Assembly (NCBI RefSeq): GCF_001949145.1
Contig: NW_019091516.1
Coordinates: 479,196-543,195, forward strand
Length of the DNA stretch: 64,000 nucleotides
Direction of reading: 5' to 3'
DNA from: Acanthaster planci
Lineage: Eukaryota > Echinodermata > Asteroidea > Valvatida > Acanthasteridae
Shown here one piece after another: positions 49,001-61,700 of this stretch (positions are counted from its first letter, which is position 1; each line of letters begins with the position of its first letter). Under the pieces are notes generated by a model. It had not been told where the DNA came from. It made no database searches and saw only the letters and a list, made by a program, of their open reading frames with translations. The translations under genes and the position numbers were made by a program.

Positions 49001-51733
49001 GATACTTGATCCAACTGAAGGTCGAATATTTGAATAGTAAATTATTTGAATTGACCCAGCCCTATCAAAAGCACAGTGATAATATTGTACAGAGCCATGG
49101 TTCTGTGACAGTCGCTCTATACAAAACACCCAACATACCACTTCCCACAATTCAAGAAGACATTATGAATGTGAAGAAAAAAATGGCTGGATTCATCCAC
49201 AAAATTGCATTTCACTGTTAGTCAATTCAGACAGTTGACATGGATGATATTCTATGATCAAGGGAAGCCTGCTGTGGGAATCCTACCTGTAGGTTTTCTT
49301 GAATTCGGTGATCTGGTAGCGCCAAGAGTACCAGCATTCCGGAAACCCATGCAGCATCAGCATCAAGGGTTTGGTCTCATCACCAGCCGAGACATAGTGC
49401 AGCCGGACATCCTGATCAAGGCAACACCACCAAAATAAGAGTAGTTGACAAGAAATGAAACCAGCCTGTGCCACACAGAATGAATGGCAGAGAAATGGGA
49501 AAGGGGGAACTGTGTAGATATGAGGCGGACATTGGAAATCATGGGTATACACGGAAACAAAGACAACATTAGGATTTGGCTTACAGAAACTGCAAGTGGA
49601 TTGAAGCAAGATGTACATTATATGATTACTCAGTAACAGCATTGTCGAGGGGGGGCGCTTAAGGGCACACACCCTACACAAACAATCATCACACACCCCT
49701 TGTTTCGCCTCCCCCCTCCCGAATGGTGAAGAAAAAAAAAGATACTAAGAATATGCCGGGTCCGGCTACACTGCTGTCACTCAGCAGTGATGTCTCATTG
49801 GGCACAGTCAACGCAGAGTGTTAACACCAGTTGCTCACAAAGGGCATTCCACAGGAGTTTAAGTGTCGTCCCNNNNNNNNNNNNNNNNNNNNNNNNNNNN
49901 NNNNNNNNNNNNNNNNNNNNNNNNNNNNNNNNNNNNNNNNNNNNNNNNNNNNNNNNNNNNNNNNNNNNNNNNNNNNNNNNNNNNNNNNNNNNNNNNNNNN
50001 NNNNNNNNNNNNNNNNNNNNNNNNNNNNNNNNNNNNNNNNNNNNNNNNNNNNNNNNNNNNNNNNNNNNNNNNNNNNNNNNNNNNNNNNNNNNNNNNNNNN
50101 NNNNNNNNNNNNNNNNNNNNNNNNNNNNNNNNNNNNNNNNNNNNNNNNNNNNNNNNNNNNNNNNNNNNNNNNNNNNNNNNNNNNNNNNNNNNNNNNNNNN
50201 NNNNNNNNNNNNNNNNNNNNNNNNNNNNNNNNNNNNNNNNNNNNNNNNNNNNNNNNNNNNNNNNNNNNNNNNNNNNNNNNNNNNNNNNNNNNNNNNNNNN
50301 NNNNNNNNNNNNNNNNNNNNNNNNNNNNNNNNNNNNNNNNNNNNNNNNNNNNNNNNNNNNNNNNNNNNNNNNNNNNNNNNNNNNNNNNNNNNNNNNNNNN
50401 NNNNNNNNNNNNNNNNNNNNNNNNNNNNNNNNNNNNNNNNNNNNNNNNNNNNNNNNNNNNNNNNNNNNNNNNNNNNNNNNNNNNNNNNNNNNNNNNNNNN
50501 NNNNNNNNNNNNNNNNNNNNNNNNNNNNNNNNNNNNNNNNNNNNNNNNNNNNNNNNNNNNNNNNNNNNNNNNNNNNNNNNNNNNNAAGTTTTCCCTGCAA
50601 TGACCTATTTAGTCATCTGAAAGTAGTAACATGTCCTGAAAGGTCAAATTTTAAGCGGGGGAGCGGGTTAGCGTAGCTGTTCTTTCCTCGCTTTGCACCA
50701 ATGAGGCCCGGGTTCGAGTCCTGGCTTGGCCCAGGCTTTAAGTGCATTTGGTTTCCAGTCCATACTCGCTCTCACTGGTTTTCTTCGGGTACTGCGGTTT
50801 CCTCCTGCCTCTAAAATTGGACCTTCTTCCTAACTCCATAATGTGAAGCTAATAAAGGTTATGAATAACCGAATAAACATTGGCGCAAAATGCCTGAGTA
50901 GCTGAAAGTGCCTTTAAAACAAAACAACAACAAATTTTAAGCCTAGCAAATATTGAGGCAATATTCACTCACAGGTGCATGTACAAAACAATTCACATTT
51001 TGCAGACCAGTCTCAGGGGGTTTGTACACAGGGTGTCAAGTGGCATCCATATTCTTTCCGTGGCATTCTTTCCAACATAATTTTAAAGCTGAGAAAAAGC
51101 AGGCGCCTCTGAATACAAAAACTTGTAGATCTCTTCACTTCAAATCCACATGGCCCATACAGAGTACCAAAGTGGATATGTCACGTACACATTTATGTGT
51201 GCAGAGGGCATTAGAGCGTGAACACAGCACATGCTCTATTTCTTTGCACCGTACTTTCTTATTCACAATAACGTCAATAACTTTTGGTACTTTATGGACT
51301 GATCTGATTAGATCTGACATATGAGGTGGCACCTCATTCACACCCACATTCTCCACCTTGATGCAGGAGTGCATTTGGGAAATCCCAACACCCTATTGGT
51401 CAAAGAGGCATGTAATATTTGCATACCACCTGTCCACGAGCGTTGTGCCAGCTCAGTAATGACTTCTAAATCTGGTTGTCAAATGCAGACTTACACTTTA
51501 AAATGAACTGCAGAAGAGCTACTGACCTTTATTCGTAGGAAGCCGTGTGTTCCAAGGTCGGGATTGTCCATGCAGGGCGGTCTGGTATCCCGTGTCTTGC
51601 AGCTGAAGACCCCCTTGGGTCCCTTCTTGATGATTTTCATGAAAATACCAAACAGGACCATGCTGGCGCTCAGCAGGGCATAGGTCAGAGTAAAGGCAAA
51701 AGCAATCAGCTTGGAAATGATTCCCGGGGCCAT
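43049..51733 (-). CDS. EPHX4: Epoxide hydrolase 4-like membrane-anchored alpha/beta hydrolase (346 aa)
   Basis: Six coding exons: complement(51527..51733), (49287..49411), (48202..48284), (47630..47831), (47085..47251) and (43049..43305). All junctions are GT-AG and keep frame. Residues about 7-30 form an N-terminal membrane anchor, and a Cys-rich linker leads to [14 protein letters not shown], as in EPHX4 proteins. Visible motifs: oxyanion HGFP (90-93) followed by [14 protein letters not shown]; nucleophile Asp159 in HDWGG; NIPHP; acid Asp297 in WGDQD; catalytic His325 in GASHW. Candidate lid tyrosines are Tyr226 (INDYG) and Tyr270/271 (INYYR). Its length is close to that of vertebrate EPHX4. 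The family opens epoxides to diols through an ester on the Asp, but the natural substrate of EPHX4 is poorly known. Intron 1 contains an assembly gap and a SINE-like repeat; intron 5 contains a minisatellite. The related EPHX3 remains possible. Confidence 0.93.
44297..44834. repeat. 27-bp minisatellite, ~20 copies, with telomere-like core
   Basis: The repeat unit is close to GGCTAACCCTGGGGAGGGTT followed by TAGTTCA. Variant units read AAAGTTTTGTTCAAGCTTAC. The variants recur about every third unit for part of the array, hinting at an 81-bp higher-order period. Each unit contains CTAACCCT and GGGTTTAG facing each other as an imperfect inverted repeat. It lies in intron 5 of the EPHX4-like gene. 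Confidence 0.93.
49873..50585. other. Assembly gap (713 N)
   Basis: A run of unresolved bases inside intron 1 of the EPHX4-like gene. The flanking exons join in phase without it, so no coding sequence needs to be missing. Open frames drawn across the gap are artefacts. Confidence 0.98.
50655..50880 (+). mobile_element. tRNA-derived SINE with Meta-domain-like centre
   Basis: Begins with a tRNA-like head (GGGTTAGCGTAGCTGTTC, then B-box GGTTCGAGTCC at 50711-50721). This is followed by GGTTTTCTTCGGGTACTGCG and GTTTCCTCCTGCCTCTAAAA, which resembles the central domain described for animal MetaSINEs. The tail is TAATAAAGGTTATGAATAAC-like. It abuts the assembly gap in intron 1 of the EPHX4-like gene. 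The superfamily name is from memory. Confidence 0.7.
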
Positions 51734-54700
51734 GATGGTCGACAATCGATGTTCGAGAAAGTGAAAAATTTGTCCAAAGTCTGGGGGAAGATAAAAATTG
51801 CACACACAAACACAAAAATTAAATATTCTCACAACTACACATTGTCTAACCCTAGTTTACTATGAAGCCCCACTAGGCACCTCATACTAGGGATATGCAA
51901 GTATTAAGTCTTGGTACAAAATCCCAACCCACAAAATGTTAACCCTCAATTATTTTGCTATATGTATACGCACAGATGTCAAATTTATCGTAATCATGAA
52001 ACACACGTCAGTTTTCGTACCTACTTTTCAAAGGTGATAGCAAGTCAATTCGTGCAAGCCCAAGTCAAGTCACAAGTCATTTGGTCGAGTCACAAGTTAG
52101 GTCACAAGTCAATTTACTTAGAGTAAGTACACGTACAAGTCAAGTCGAGCACCACTTTAAGACAACAAGCTATGGAGCAAGTGCAGACAAGCTCTTCTAG
52201 ATGTCATTATGTCAGCCTGTCACTGCAGTGAAATATAGAGGCCTTTTATGGACCAATTTTGTAGAATTATTTCTAATCGATTGTGCGAGGAGAAATTTAC
52301 ACAGTTCCATTTAGAGTTGCATTATGTTGGTCAAATTTAAAGGTAACTTTAAACAACATTAGATGTCTTTTTCAATAAGCATTCCGATGATACTAAAGTT
52401 ATGTGGATATAACCAATAACTATCAATTCTTTATTGCTACTTATATGCTGGTTTGATTGCAGTGAATCTGCAATACACAATCAAAACTGGCAGAATAAAA
52501 CTCTGCACTTTGTTCCAGTGAAATTGGAATATCTCAGTTTATTTTAAAGGTAATGAGCTGATTTAAGTATCATCAGGTTTCTCAGTTCATAAGCTTTCGA
52601 ACGATATCAAGTTTGTTGGGTTCCCTTCAGAAACTCAAAATGTCATCGAACTCACGGCTGACTGCGGGTGGCTACAGGTTACCCCTGACCTACGTGTACG
52701 TCAAGCAAGTTGCGCTGAACAGTAAATGCACTCTGCCCTCCAGCAATGACACACACAATCTCTCGCTGCTGACCTAGGACAGAAGTTCAACCGCCGACAA
52801 TGCCCGAGTTCACCTGAAAAATGATAGAGCTATTCTGTGCAAAGTTACGCAATACACCCACAACACTTACCAATCACGCACGGCAATGGCGCAAACTGCA
52901 ATTTCACTAAAGTTCTGCCTCAGACTTCAACGGATTAAAAAGATAATGCCAGCTTTTGTGCACTCCTGATAAATCTTGGCCCACCGATTGCACAAATACT
53001 TTAAACAAATACATATACACCGATTCTACCGCGATTTTACTCACAAAGCTCTCTTGGGGCTCCGACAGCTACAGGGGTGCTGTTGCTAAGTTTCGTGGCT
53101 GGGTGGGTACGTACGTGCACACATGTGGGTAAGCTTGACCGACCTTTCTACCGGCACGTACGTGGTGTACGCACGTACACCCACGTGTATTGTACACTTC
53201 TCACATCGGTAAAACACGCCCTCTACATCATGCGGGATGCATAACTTCGGCTTTGCCGGCGTCGCGTCGGTGCAATTCATGATTTCAAAAACAACAGAGA
53301 ATATCCCCTGATCATTTCTCTTTCTTTTTTCAAAGAACTTATCGTTAATACATATGTATTCTACAAATAGCTCTGGCTGATACTATAATTTTGTGGGTCC
53401 CACGTTTAGCGGCAAACCGTTGCCAAGGTAACATCATCCATCCCGTCCAGTCTTCTATCACTAATGATCAAACCAGCTGTCTGTCAACAGAATCCTCTGG
53501 CTTAATTTACTGACTCTTATATCAAGCGTCACAAGTACATGCATATTTATGATAAGTTGTATCTCTCCAATAGTGGCGTGACTATAAGGGCCGCATGTCC
53601 AGGGGGCACCCGGGGGTGCACACGCTTTTTCAAGGGGGGGGGGCACAACGAGAAACTAAGCTGATGCTGCATAACTATATAAACTCAAGGGAGACTATTT
53701 ATAGATTTCAAATAGGGGTCACCTGGAGGCACAGGCGTCCGCTAGGGGAAGGGGGCACGTGCGGAAGAAAGGGGTAACTCTTTTTGATATTTCTTCCGGA
53801 GTGTTAGACTTCCGGAGTGTTTTATTCAAACATGATTTAAGACATTCACGCCTCCTGGCATGACTGTAAGCGGCTCCAGCACTGTAAAAATCACCGCTAT
53901 CACTGGCTCATCGCTTCTGTAGCTCACTGCGTATAAGGCTCCGTCAGAGCACTTGTTACATGTGCACAGTGAGACCAGCGTAGGTGAATCAGAACAGTGA
54001 CACTTTTTCTCGTCTTATTACGCCTTGAGTCGATATATAAACTACATTACTGGAGATATACCTACAAAATACCCCTTTTGAGACATGAGCAGGCAGGACA
54101 TTCACTTGAACCATAAATTCAAGAAGGCTCGAGAAGAAAATAGGGCACTGAATGTTGGATAAATCAAGCAGGACGAGTGGGTTCTGCTTTGATCCGGGTT
54201 TACATGATAGGGAATTGCTCTATTGAATTACCCAGACTCTCTCCTCCCGTAGTTTTGGCTTGCTGGTATCATCTTGGCAGACCAGAATGCCTCATCATTA
54301 GGAATTCAGCGAATGAAAGTTGTTGTCGGACAAGGGCAAACCCAGAACCACTTTGCGGGCGCGGAGGATTTAGTACTAACAAAACTGGATATTTTTAAAT
54401 TAACCTTAATCGCCTTTATCAAGAAGGGAAATGAATAGACCGAAAATCGGCACTCTCTAACTATTTTTCTAAACAAGTCTTTGATGGGTTCTTCCCCCTC
54501 CCCATCCGACCTTGTTGCCAGCTGCAGATCACTAGTAAATCTCAGCTGTGCAGGTATATGAAAAAAGAGCAGGGTGAGTGATTTCACTGTAAGAATGTAA
54601 AAGAACTTCGTAAGAAAGTACATAACTTGGGTATAGTTACATTGTAATATGAATTTCGTGCAAAGCATTTATTTCCTTTTTATTTGCAAACCGTGTGCAT

Positions 54701-55711
54701 ACATACATGTACATCATAAGTTGAAAGTTAATAACTTTTTAAAAATATGATACAAAATTACACCTCTGGCCTGAAATAAATGGCAACCCAAACACGTGAA
54801 AAATAAATGAAATGTAAAATGAATATACACAAGCTGAATGGGCAAAGGTTTTAAAAAGTTGTTGGTCTTATAAGCAGTTGGAATAAAAACACTATGAAAA
54901 GCACAGCATTATTTTCATAGCACATAACATGAACAGATTACATTGTGCATTCTGTTCAATGCTTACTGTCGTAGTATATAACTTTGTATATATGCCGCCC
55001 TGTGATTAAAATGTACGAGAAATGGCTTTCCAAATGAAACAAATACTGTACATATTACAAGTTCAAGTTAAATCTTCTTAGGAAGCAGGAAAAGGAATAG
55101 CAATGATAATAAATGAAATTGTCATGAATCTTGCCCAGTTATGGTGCATTTCAAATACGTCGGACATTATATAACTTTAATAGTAAAACACTTAATACAT
55201 TTAAATCCCATTTCTACGGCAAGACTTACAAAATGACTTCAAAACAGATTTCACAGGTATCAGGCACTGCATCCTCGGAGACCAAACTTAATATTTATCA
55301 CGTATGTATCACCCTCTTTGGTACTAATGAAGCCATAGAAAATTGGCAGCCATATTGAATGCCATGTAAAGAGATGAACATGTAACGCTAGGCGAAAAAT
55401 TCAATGCCAGCAAAAGGCTGAAGATTATTCCCTGTTACTTTGATTTTCATTTCTACAAGCATGTTTTGTTCATATTAATATTACCATTATTCTTAACCTT
55501 TGAATTTTTGTCATCATATTTTTTCTCGCCATTGTATCTTATACATGGTAGTACGTTTTAGAAGGAAACTTCTAGAGCATATGTAACCTTTGGAGCTCTG
55601 ATAAGCCATCAGACAAAGTCGTTGCAGATTTAAATAACAGTCAAACGCACGCATGCAAACCAACACTTGAGGTATCTTGCTTCGTTGGTTCCAGAGATCG
55701 AAGGCAATTAT
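51734..55711. other. Intergenic between the EPHX4-like and EF-hand genes
   Basis: No gene supported. It holds the EPHX4-like promoter side (51734 to about 53100), a degenerate CAAGTCA tract (52036-52145), alternating ACGTACGTG-type sequence (53105-53180) and homopolymer-rich repeat DNA (53580-53770). It also holds the probable 3' UTR of the EF-hand gene; TTTATT at 54668 and 54679 reads AATAAA on the - strand. Confidence 0.5.
52036..52145. repeat. Degenerate CAAGTCA tandem repeat
   Basis: Repeated CAAGTCA, CACAAGTCA and GAGTCACAAGT units with drift, over about 110 bases upstream of the EPHX4-like start. Confidence 0.75.
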
Positions 55712-58700
55712 TTAAATAGAGGCAGCCATCATAAGTTCTGGTTTGATGTAGTCTTGGTTAGTTACTGATTGGAACTGGTTCTCTGCGATACAAAAATGAT
55801 AGTATGAATTCTGTTATAAATTGATTTTAAATTTAACAGAAGCGCACTAAAAGTCAGCTCTTGACAAAGACAAGCAAAGTACAAATACCTTTAAGACTTT
55901 ACTCTTTTTAATGAAAAATAGGAATTAGAATTGTATAATACACTTTGTTTTTATTATATATAGACTGAGTTTCAACTTTTAAAAGGCGCAAGCGTCGAAT
56001 AATGTGTTTTCCTGTGTTCGTTTGGGACAAGTTCGATCCAGGGCCACAGTTAACTATAGTTCGACTATCTCTGACCGAACGCATGCTAGTCGAAATGGTT
56101 GGACTGGTCTTGTCGACTATCCGCGACCAGCCATCGAGGTTGCAGGTCACGTGGTTGGTTGCCATAGCCATTTAAAAAAACACAGTGCAGCGAGGACCAA
56201 TACAGGCATTTCACAAGAGTGCGCCTCCAAGAGTTTGCGACGCGTTGACCAATCACAGTGCGCGAAATCTGTCGACCCAATGTGAGCTCGAAAACGGTCG
56301 ACAGATTTCGCGCACTGTGATTGGTCAACGCGTTGCAAACTCTTGGAGGCGCACTATTGTGAATCGCTCGTATTGTAAGGGGAAAGCGCGAATATACAGC
56401 ATGTCACTAGTTAAGGCTCACTTTCACATTTCCTACGGCCACCTTTCTCCCCATAGGCCAGAATGACCTGACAACGGCTGATTATAGAGTCATTCAGACT
56501 TCAACTTTGATGCACGTGCGCTAGGTGCGCCACGAACCAACCTCAAGTCCTTAATCGATCTTGCCCTCAGTGAGATCAAAGAAATTGGCCCTTTATAAGG
56601 ATAAAGCATAACTTACCTCCCGAACCGTCGGCATGAAAGAAATGAGTCGGGGCTGGTTTCAGTGGTTTCATATCCATGTGTTTCATCGTCAGTAGCTGTG
56701 CATTGGTAAAACTGGAGAAGAATGGACACAACAGATAACCTTGTCAAACTTCGACTCCAGTTAACACTGTCTGGCTGCTTTTTATATCCACTCCCGCCTA
56801 GGGCATTTCAATGTTTGATTATGAAATTTATTCAAAACTAATCATCAACGTTCAGGGGAAAACCCTGTGAGAAAGCAACTGATGAAAGGGCAATGTTTCT
56901 TGAAATACATGTATTCCCTCCGGGACGGGATCTTCAAATTTCATTTTCCTTTGGCCCTAACAAACGACTGGCTCATAAATTTACACATTGAGTTGCACAG
57001 TGCAGTCTAAAAATGCAAAAATAGATTTTCTAAATAAAAAAAAGTTCTTTTAGCAATTAATATGCCTTAGATGACGACTTAATGCTTGACATCAGCTTTG
57101 TTGTACCAAAATTTTTAAATGTAAAGACAATTATTTGATTGCCTTTCAATACAATTCCATTGTATAATGCGGGTCTTCTTTTTAGTTTCACAATCTACAG
57201 TACCTGCGCTGTTTGAGAGGTCGGTAGTCATGTCTCATGAGTGATGCATCATGGGAAGATGACACAAAATCAGGAAGCTGCTCAAGTGTAAGGGACCTTA
57301 TAAACTGGTGATAGTCTACTTTATCGTCGTTGTGTTTGTCACATCTGCAGAGAGATCAGAAATTAAGCTATGTTATACCTCAAAAAATGGATAATCTGAA
57401 TTTTAAAGTGTTACAAATATACGTTAATGCTGAGAACTAGGCCTATCCGGACTATGGGTTATAGTGGAACCTCTTAGAAACTTAAAGAACCCATGCGGTA
57501 TGTATAATGACGCCAAATGACGCCTCTTGCCGCCACCTACACGATTGACCTTTTCTTATTTAGACAAAGAAATATTACCTCTGAATCAGCCTATCCAGTG
57601 CTTTGGCGCTCACGTTGATCTGGAATTTTCCACACGCCTCCTTGAGAACTTTCTTGGTCACGTGTCCGGTGTGATCGGGGTCCATCTCCATGATGATCCG
57701 TCTGAGGTTGATGTGGAGCGGATCGGACGGATTCGGTGCCCTGGCAGAGTGAAACCCAAAAAATTCAGTTAATAATACAGGAAATGGAACCTATTGTTTT
57801 GAGAAACATTTAGCATCACCAAGCACGGAAAATCAATGAAAAATTCTGGCGTTGATAACTACATCTAAATACATGTAGATTAAAATTCTTGAATTTTTTA
57901 TTTAGTGAAGTTATAATTAGATCGGTAAAGGTGAAAGTGCACGGCCAATTCCTCCCCAGATTTGGTAAATAGCTATCACGTCTTGAAACAGTTCACTCTA
58001 TTTTTATAAATGTTATTTGATTCGGAAAAAATGAAAAACCAGAGATGATCTCCGATCCTTGGGTAAGAGACGTCGAACCACAACTCTGATTTTGAAGGGT
58101 GCTGCGAGGGTCAGCCTGAAAATCGAATATCGGCATTTGCCCTCAAAAATTTACTTCGCTCTAAAACAAAGTGCGGGTCACGTTTGAACGGGGCTTTATA
58201 CTCACGTGTTATAGTAGGATTTCTTGGCCAGGCGGATGCTATCAAAGATCCCATTCGCCATTGGATCTCTGCTCAGATCTTGCGTGTTTTTGCTGCGATT
58301 TTCATCATTGGATAGAAATTTAAAGTGAATGTAATGGAACAAGCAAGGCATTGGTCTACGTGTTTTCAAATAAAAGCATTTTCAGGACAAGATAAAGCTT
58401 AAAAAGTAATTTAAACTAAATTATTAAGAAGCCCCCCCCCCAAAAAAAACCCAACCATGTTATTGCATTAAGCATATAAAAGCAGGAGATCGATTCGAAA
58501 TGACCATGCAAAATGATCATTAAAACAAAATCTTCTAAACTGAATTGTGAAGTGTGGAAGTATGAGAAATGGATGTTAATGATAAGGAGAGTTAAAATAG
58601 AGTAAAGATGACAAGATTTGCAGAAAATTGACAAGATTTACGTTACTCTTCCTGTGGCACGACACTTATTGGACAGCCGGTGACACACGCTCGTCTAGGT

Positions 58701-61700
58701 TTTGATATTATTGCGATTAAAATAGCTGGACAAAGTTAGACGGCAGCAGACGATTTGCATCCATCGTCTCACCTGATCATCAGATGCGGGTACCCGGGAT
58801 CAGTCTGGTTCTTCGTTCCTGCTACCTGCGCTCTCTCTGCCTTTGTGCTTGGCCCCTCGGTAAAGTTATCCCTTGCCTCCGTGCTCGGCTCCACCTCGTC
58901 TGTGCCGAACTTAAAGTGCACTCGTCGGCTGTCCCGGACCCGCTCGGCGTTCTCGGCCCGGAAATCCCGCAGTTTCTCCTCTGTCTCGGTGGGCAGCGAC
59001 AGGTTGCATCCGCTGAAAGCCTCGCCGGTCTCTGACCGGCCGGGCATGTTGGCCGGGTAGGGCAAAGCGCCGTCACCATCCAGGTATCGATACTTGGAAA
59101 GTGGAGGGGCCACAGTGACTTTCAGGGAGGCAGGAAACTTCACGTAACTTTCGTGGGATACTACATCAGTGGAAACAGTTGGAATAACACATCATAATTT
59201 TAATTTTTGGTTGAATATTGTCCAAAAAACCCACGAAAACGAAAACACAAACAAGTTCAACAAAAGGAGCCTGCACATACTTAAGACAATAGAATAACAT
59301 GTTAATTCTGATCACAAACTCAGCTGTAAAATCTATCCTACCATATCAAACAAAAGGTTTCAGACCTGTTTTTCTTTTCATGAATCTTTCGTGATAGCTC
59401 GTGATTTGCATTGACGTAAACAACCTGGCGTAACGTCACTGTATTACGTAAAGAAATAAAAGTATACCCACGTGACTTGTGCCTGTCTGCTGCGTCTCTC
59501 TCTTTATCACACGTCAAGATGACACTATTTTTGTCGTGTCTGCCTTTATTCTTCAAACTCTGCTTGTCTCTCGATTTCAGCTGTTCCAAGAAAACATAAT
59601 CAAAAGTTTAATCAGTCATTGTTGCTTCAGTAATAATCGCAGTAGATGATATCTTTATGTACCGGTATTGCAGGGAAGCTCCTTGGACCGGCCGGGACAC
59701 CGTGTGAACTTTGGCTAAAGATGACCGGCAACTGATGTTTCCCTCTTTTTTTTTTTTAGAATAGCTACACCACAATTCTTACTTTTTCTTGGTCCCTTCC
59801 TGATCATATCCCGTCCACCCATTCGTCTACACTTTCATAAGGTCTTTCTGTGTTTTAATACTCACAATGCTCCGTAACTGCACCTTGTCCTTTTCTTGAA
59901 AGTTGACGAAGTCACTTTGTTTCGTGCTCTTTCCAAATTCGGCTCCATTTGTCGCGTGCATCACCTGTTGGGTTGCAATTTGACGATTGAAAAGCAATGC
60001 CGATATCAGGATGACGACTGTAACATTGGCTGTTCAGAATCTTTCCATGACTCTATCAAAATGGAATCTGTTTATCTCATCTTGTGTTGAATAAAATGAA
60101 CTTCATGTGTTTGTTTCATTTGATTTTAATATTAATATTGAATTTGTGTATTTCAGATTTTTTTCTCTAAATTGAAACGGCGTTTTGTAAATCTTCACCT
60201 CTGACGACGGAGGTCCTTGATACTTCTCCGGTTTCTTCCCCGTCTTCAATACTTGCGAGTCATAATCTTTGTTGTATATACTCGCAGGTTGATCCGCATC
60301 GGAACCAAACTGAAAAACGAATAAGATTGGAATCGAATGACGCATCAGTCCTTGGTATAAGGCAAACTAAAGAAAAGAGAAAAACAATTATACTAAACCG
60401 TTGTTTTTGATGGTTGATCGGGAAATATTCATACAGTATTTTTAGAGGAAACTTAAATATGTAAGGAAAGTTTACATGCATTAGCATTGCTTTCATTTTT
60501 ATTTCAATATCCTGAAATTTTCAAAGTTCAATTAAAACAACGTTTTTTGAGACACGACATGCAAATAAATGCCAGTTCATGCTTGGCACAGAAGGAAACA
60601 TGAACTCCAAATAGTGAAGTCAGATCAGCACTCCAACTTCGAATCCCTCAAAGTTAAACACATTTCAATCACAACAAAATACGCTGCAAATACTATCAAT
60701 TCACGTGGCAAATTTGCATAACCATTGTGTTGGCCTGAAGTACGACCTGGGGCCAATTTCATAGAGCTGCTTAAGCACAAACTTGCTTAAGCGCGAAAAA
60801 ACGTTGCTTGATAAATCAGTTAACCAGCCAAAATTCCATGTGATGTATATTGTTTTGGTATTGTATTTAGCTGTTTTTTTGGTTAGCATGACAATCAGAT
60901 AGAGTTTGAGCTGGTGACCTTTGTTTATTAAGCAAAGTTTTTCCCGCTTAAGCAAATTTCGTGCTTAAGCAGCTCTATGAAATTGGCCCTTGACCTTAAC
61001 TTCTGTCCAAAGAGAACCGTCATTAAAACATTTAGCTGCTATGCCAAAGTTTTCACAATGTCTCAGTTAAAAGCAATATTTGAATACCTCAAAATGTACA
61101 CCAGTTTGATATTCTTTGCCGGTAGATGCATTTTCAAGCACGGGCCCGCTGCCTCCTGTAGCCCCCGCACTCTTGAGTGTGTCGCGCTGACCTTTCGGAT
61201 TGGAAGATACACTCCCACCATCCTTCTCTGTGGACTCGCTGACTTTAGTAGCTTGGAGTGGAGACTTAACTGAATAAAATGAACGATTTTAGAATAATTG
61301 TAAACGTCTAAAAGTAACATTTCTTCAAAGTCGCCTGCCCTGCGTCGCATTGTGATTGACAAAGTAGTACAGAACAGTAACACAAAACTGTAGAGATGGA
61401 TGACAGAGAACAGATTATTGGAAACGGTCAAGGTGGATCAATTATTATTATTGATTATTATTTCCGTAACACTTATTTCATTTCTTTAATTTATTCATTC
61501 CTGGTGTCAGAGCAGGGGGCCTTTGACCCCCCCTTCCTAAATCCGCGCCTGGCGGTCTCAAATATCATTTGGCCGTTTGGGGTTGCGATTTTGGTAACAC
61601 AGAGTTTTAAAAAGACAGAATTCTCACTTCTTAAAACGAGTTGTTACAGTTTCATGGTTTTTTCCTATGATGTCGGTGTTTGCACCATGCAAGACAAATG

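Noticed and set aside
49787-50676. Long open frames of 246-281 codons
   Set aside because: They consist almost wholly of unresolved N bases in an assembly gap.
54306-54668. 120-codon minus-strand ORF as a further EF-hand exon
   Set aside because: The gene ends at the TAA at 55712-55714 with matching splice phase. This ORF has no family features and lies in the probable 3' UTR or beyond.
56004-56466. Several overlapping ORFs on both strands
   Set aside because: They are mirror translations of the palindrome at 56218-56355.
61091-61100. Alternative splice donor (GTGTAC) for the fourth visible EF-hand exon
   Set aside because: It leaves phase 1, which would not join the next exon in its coding frame. 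GTATTC at 61087 gives phase 0 and a continuous protein.
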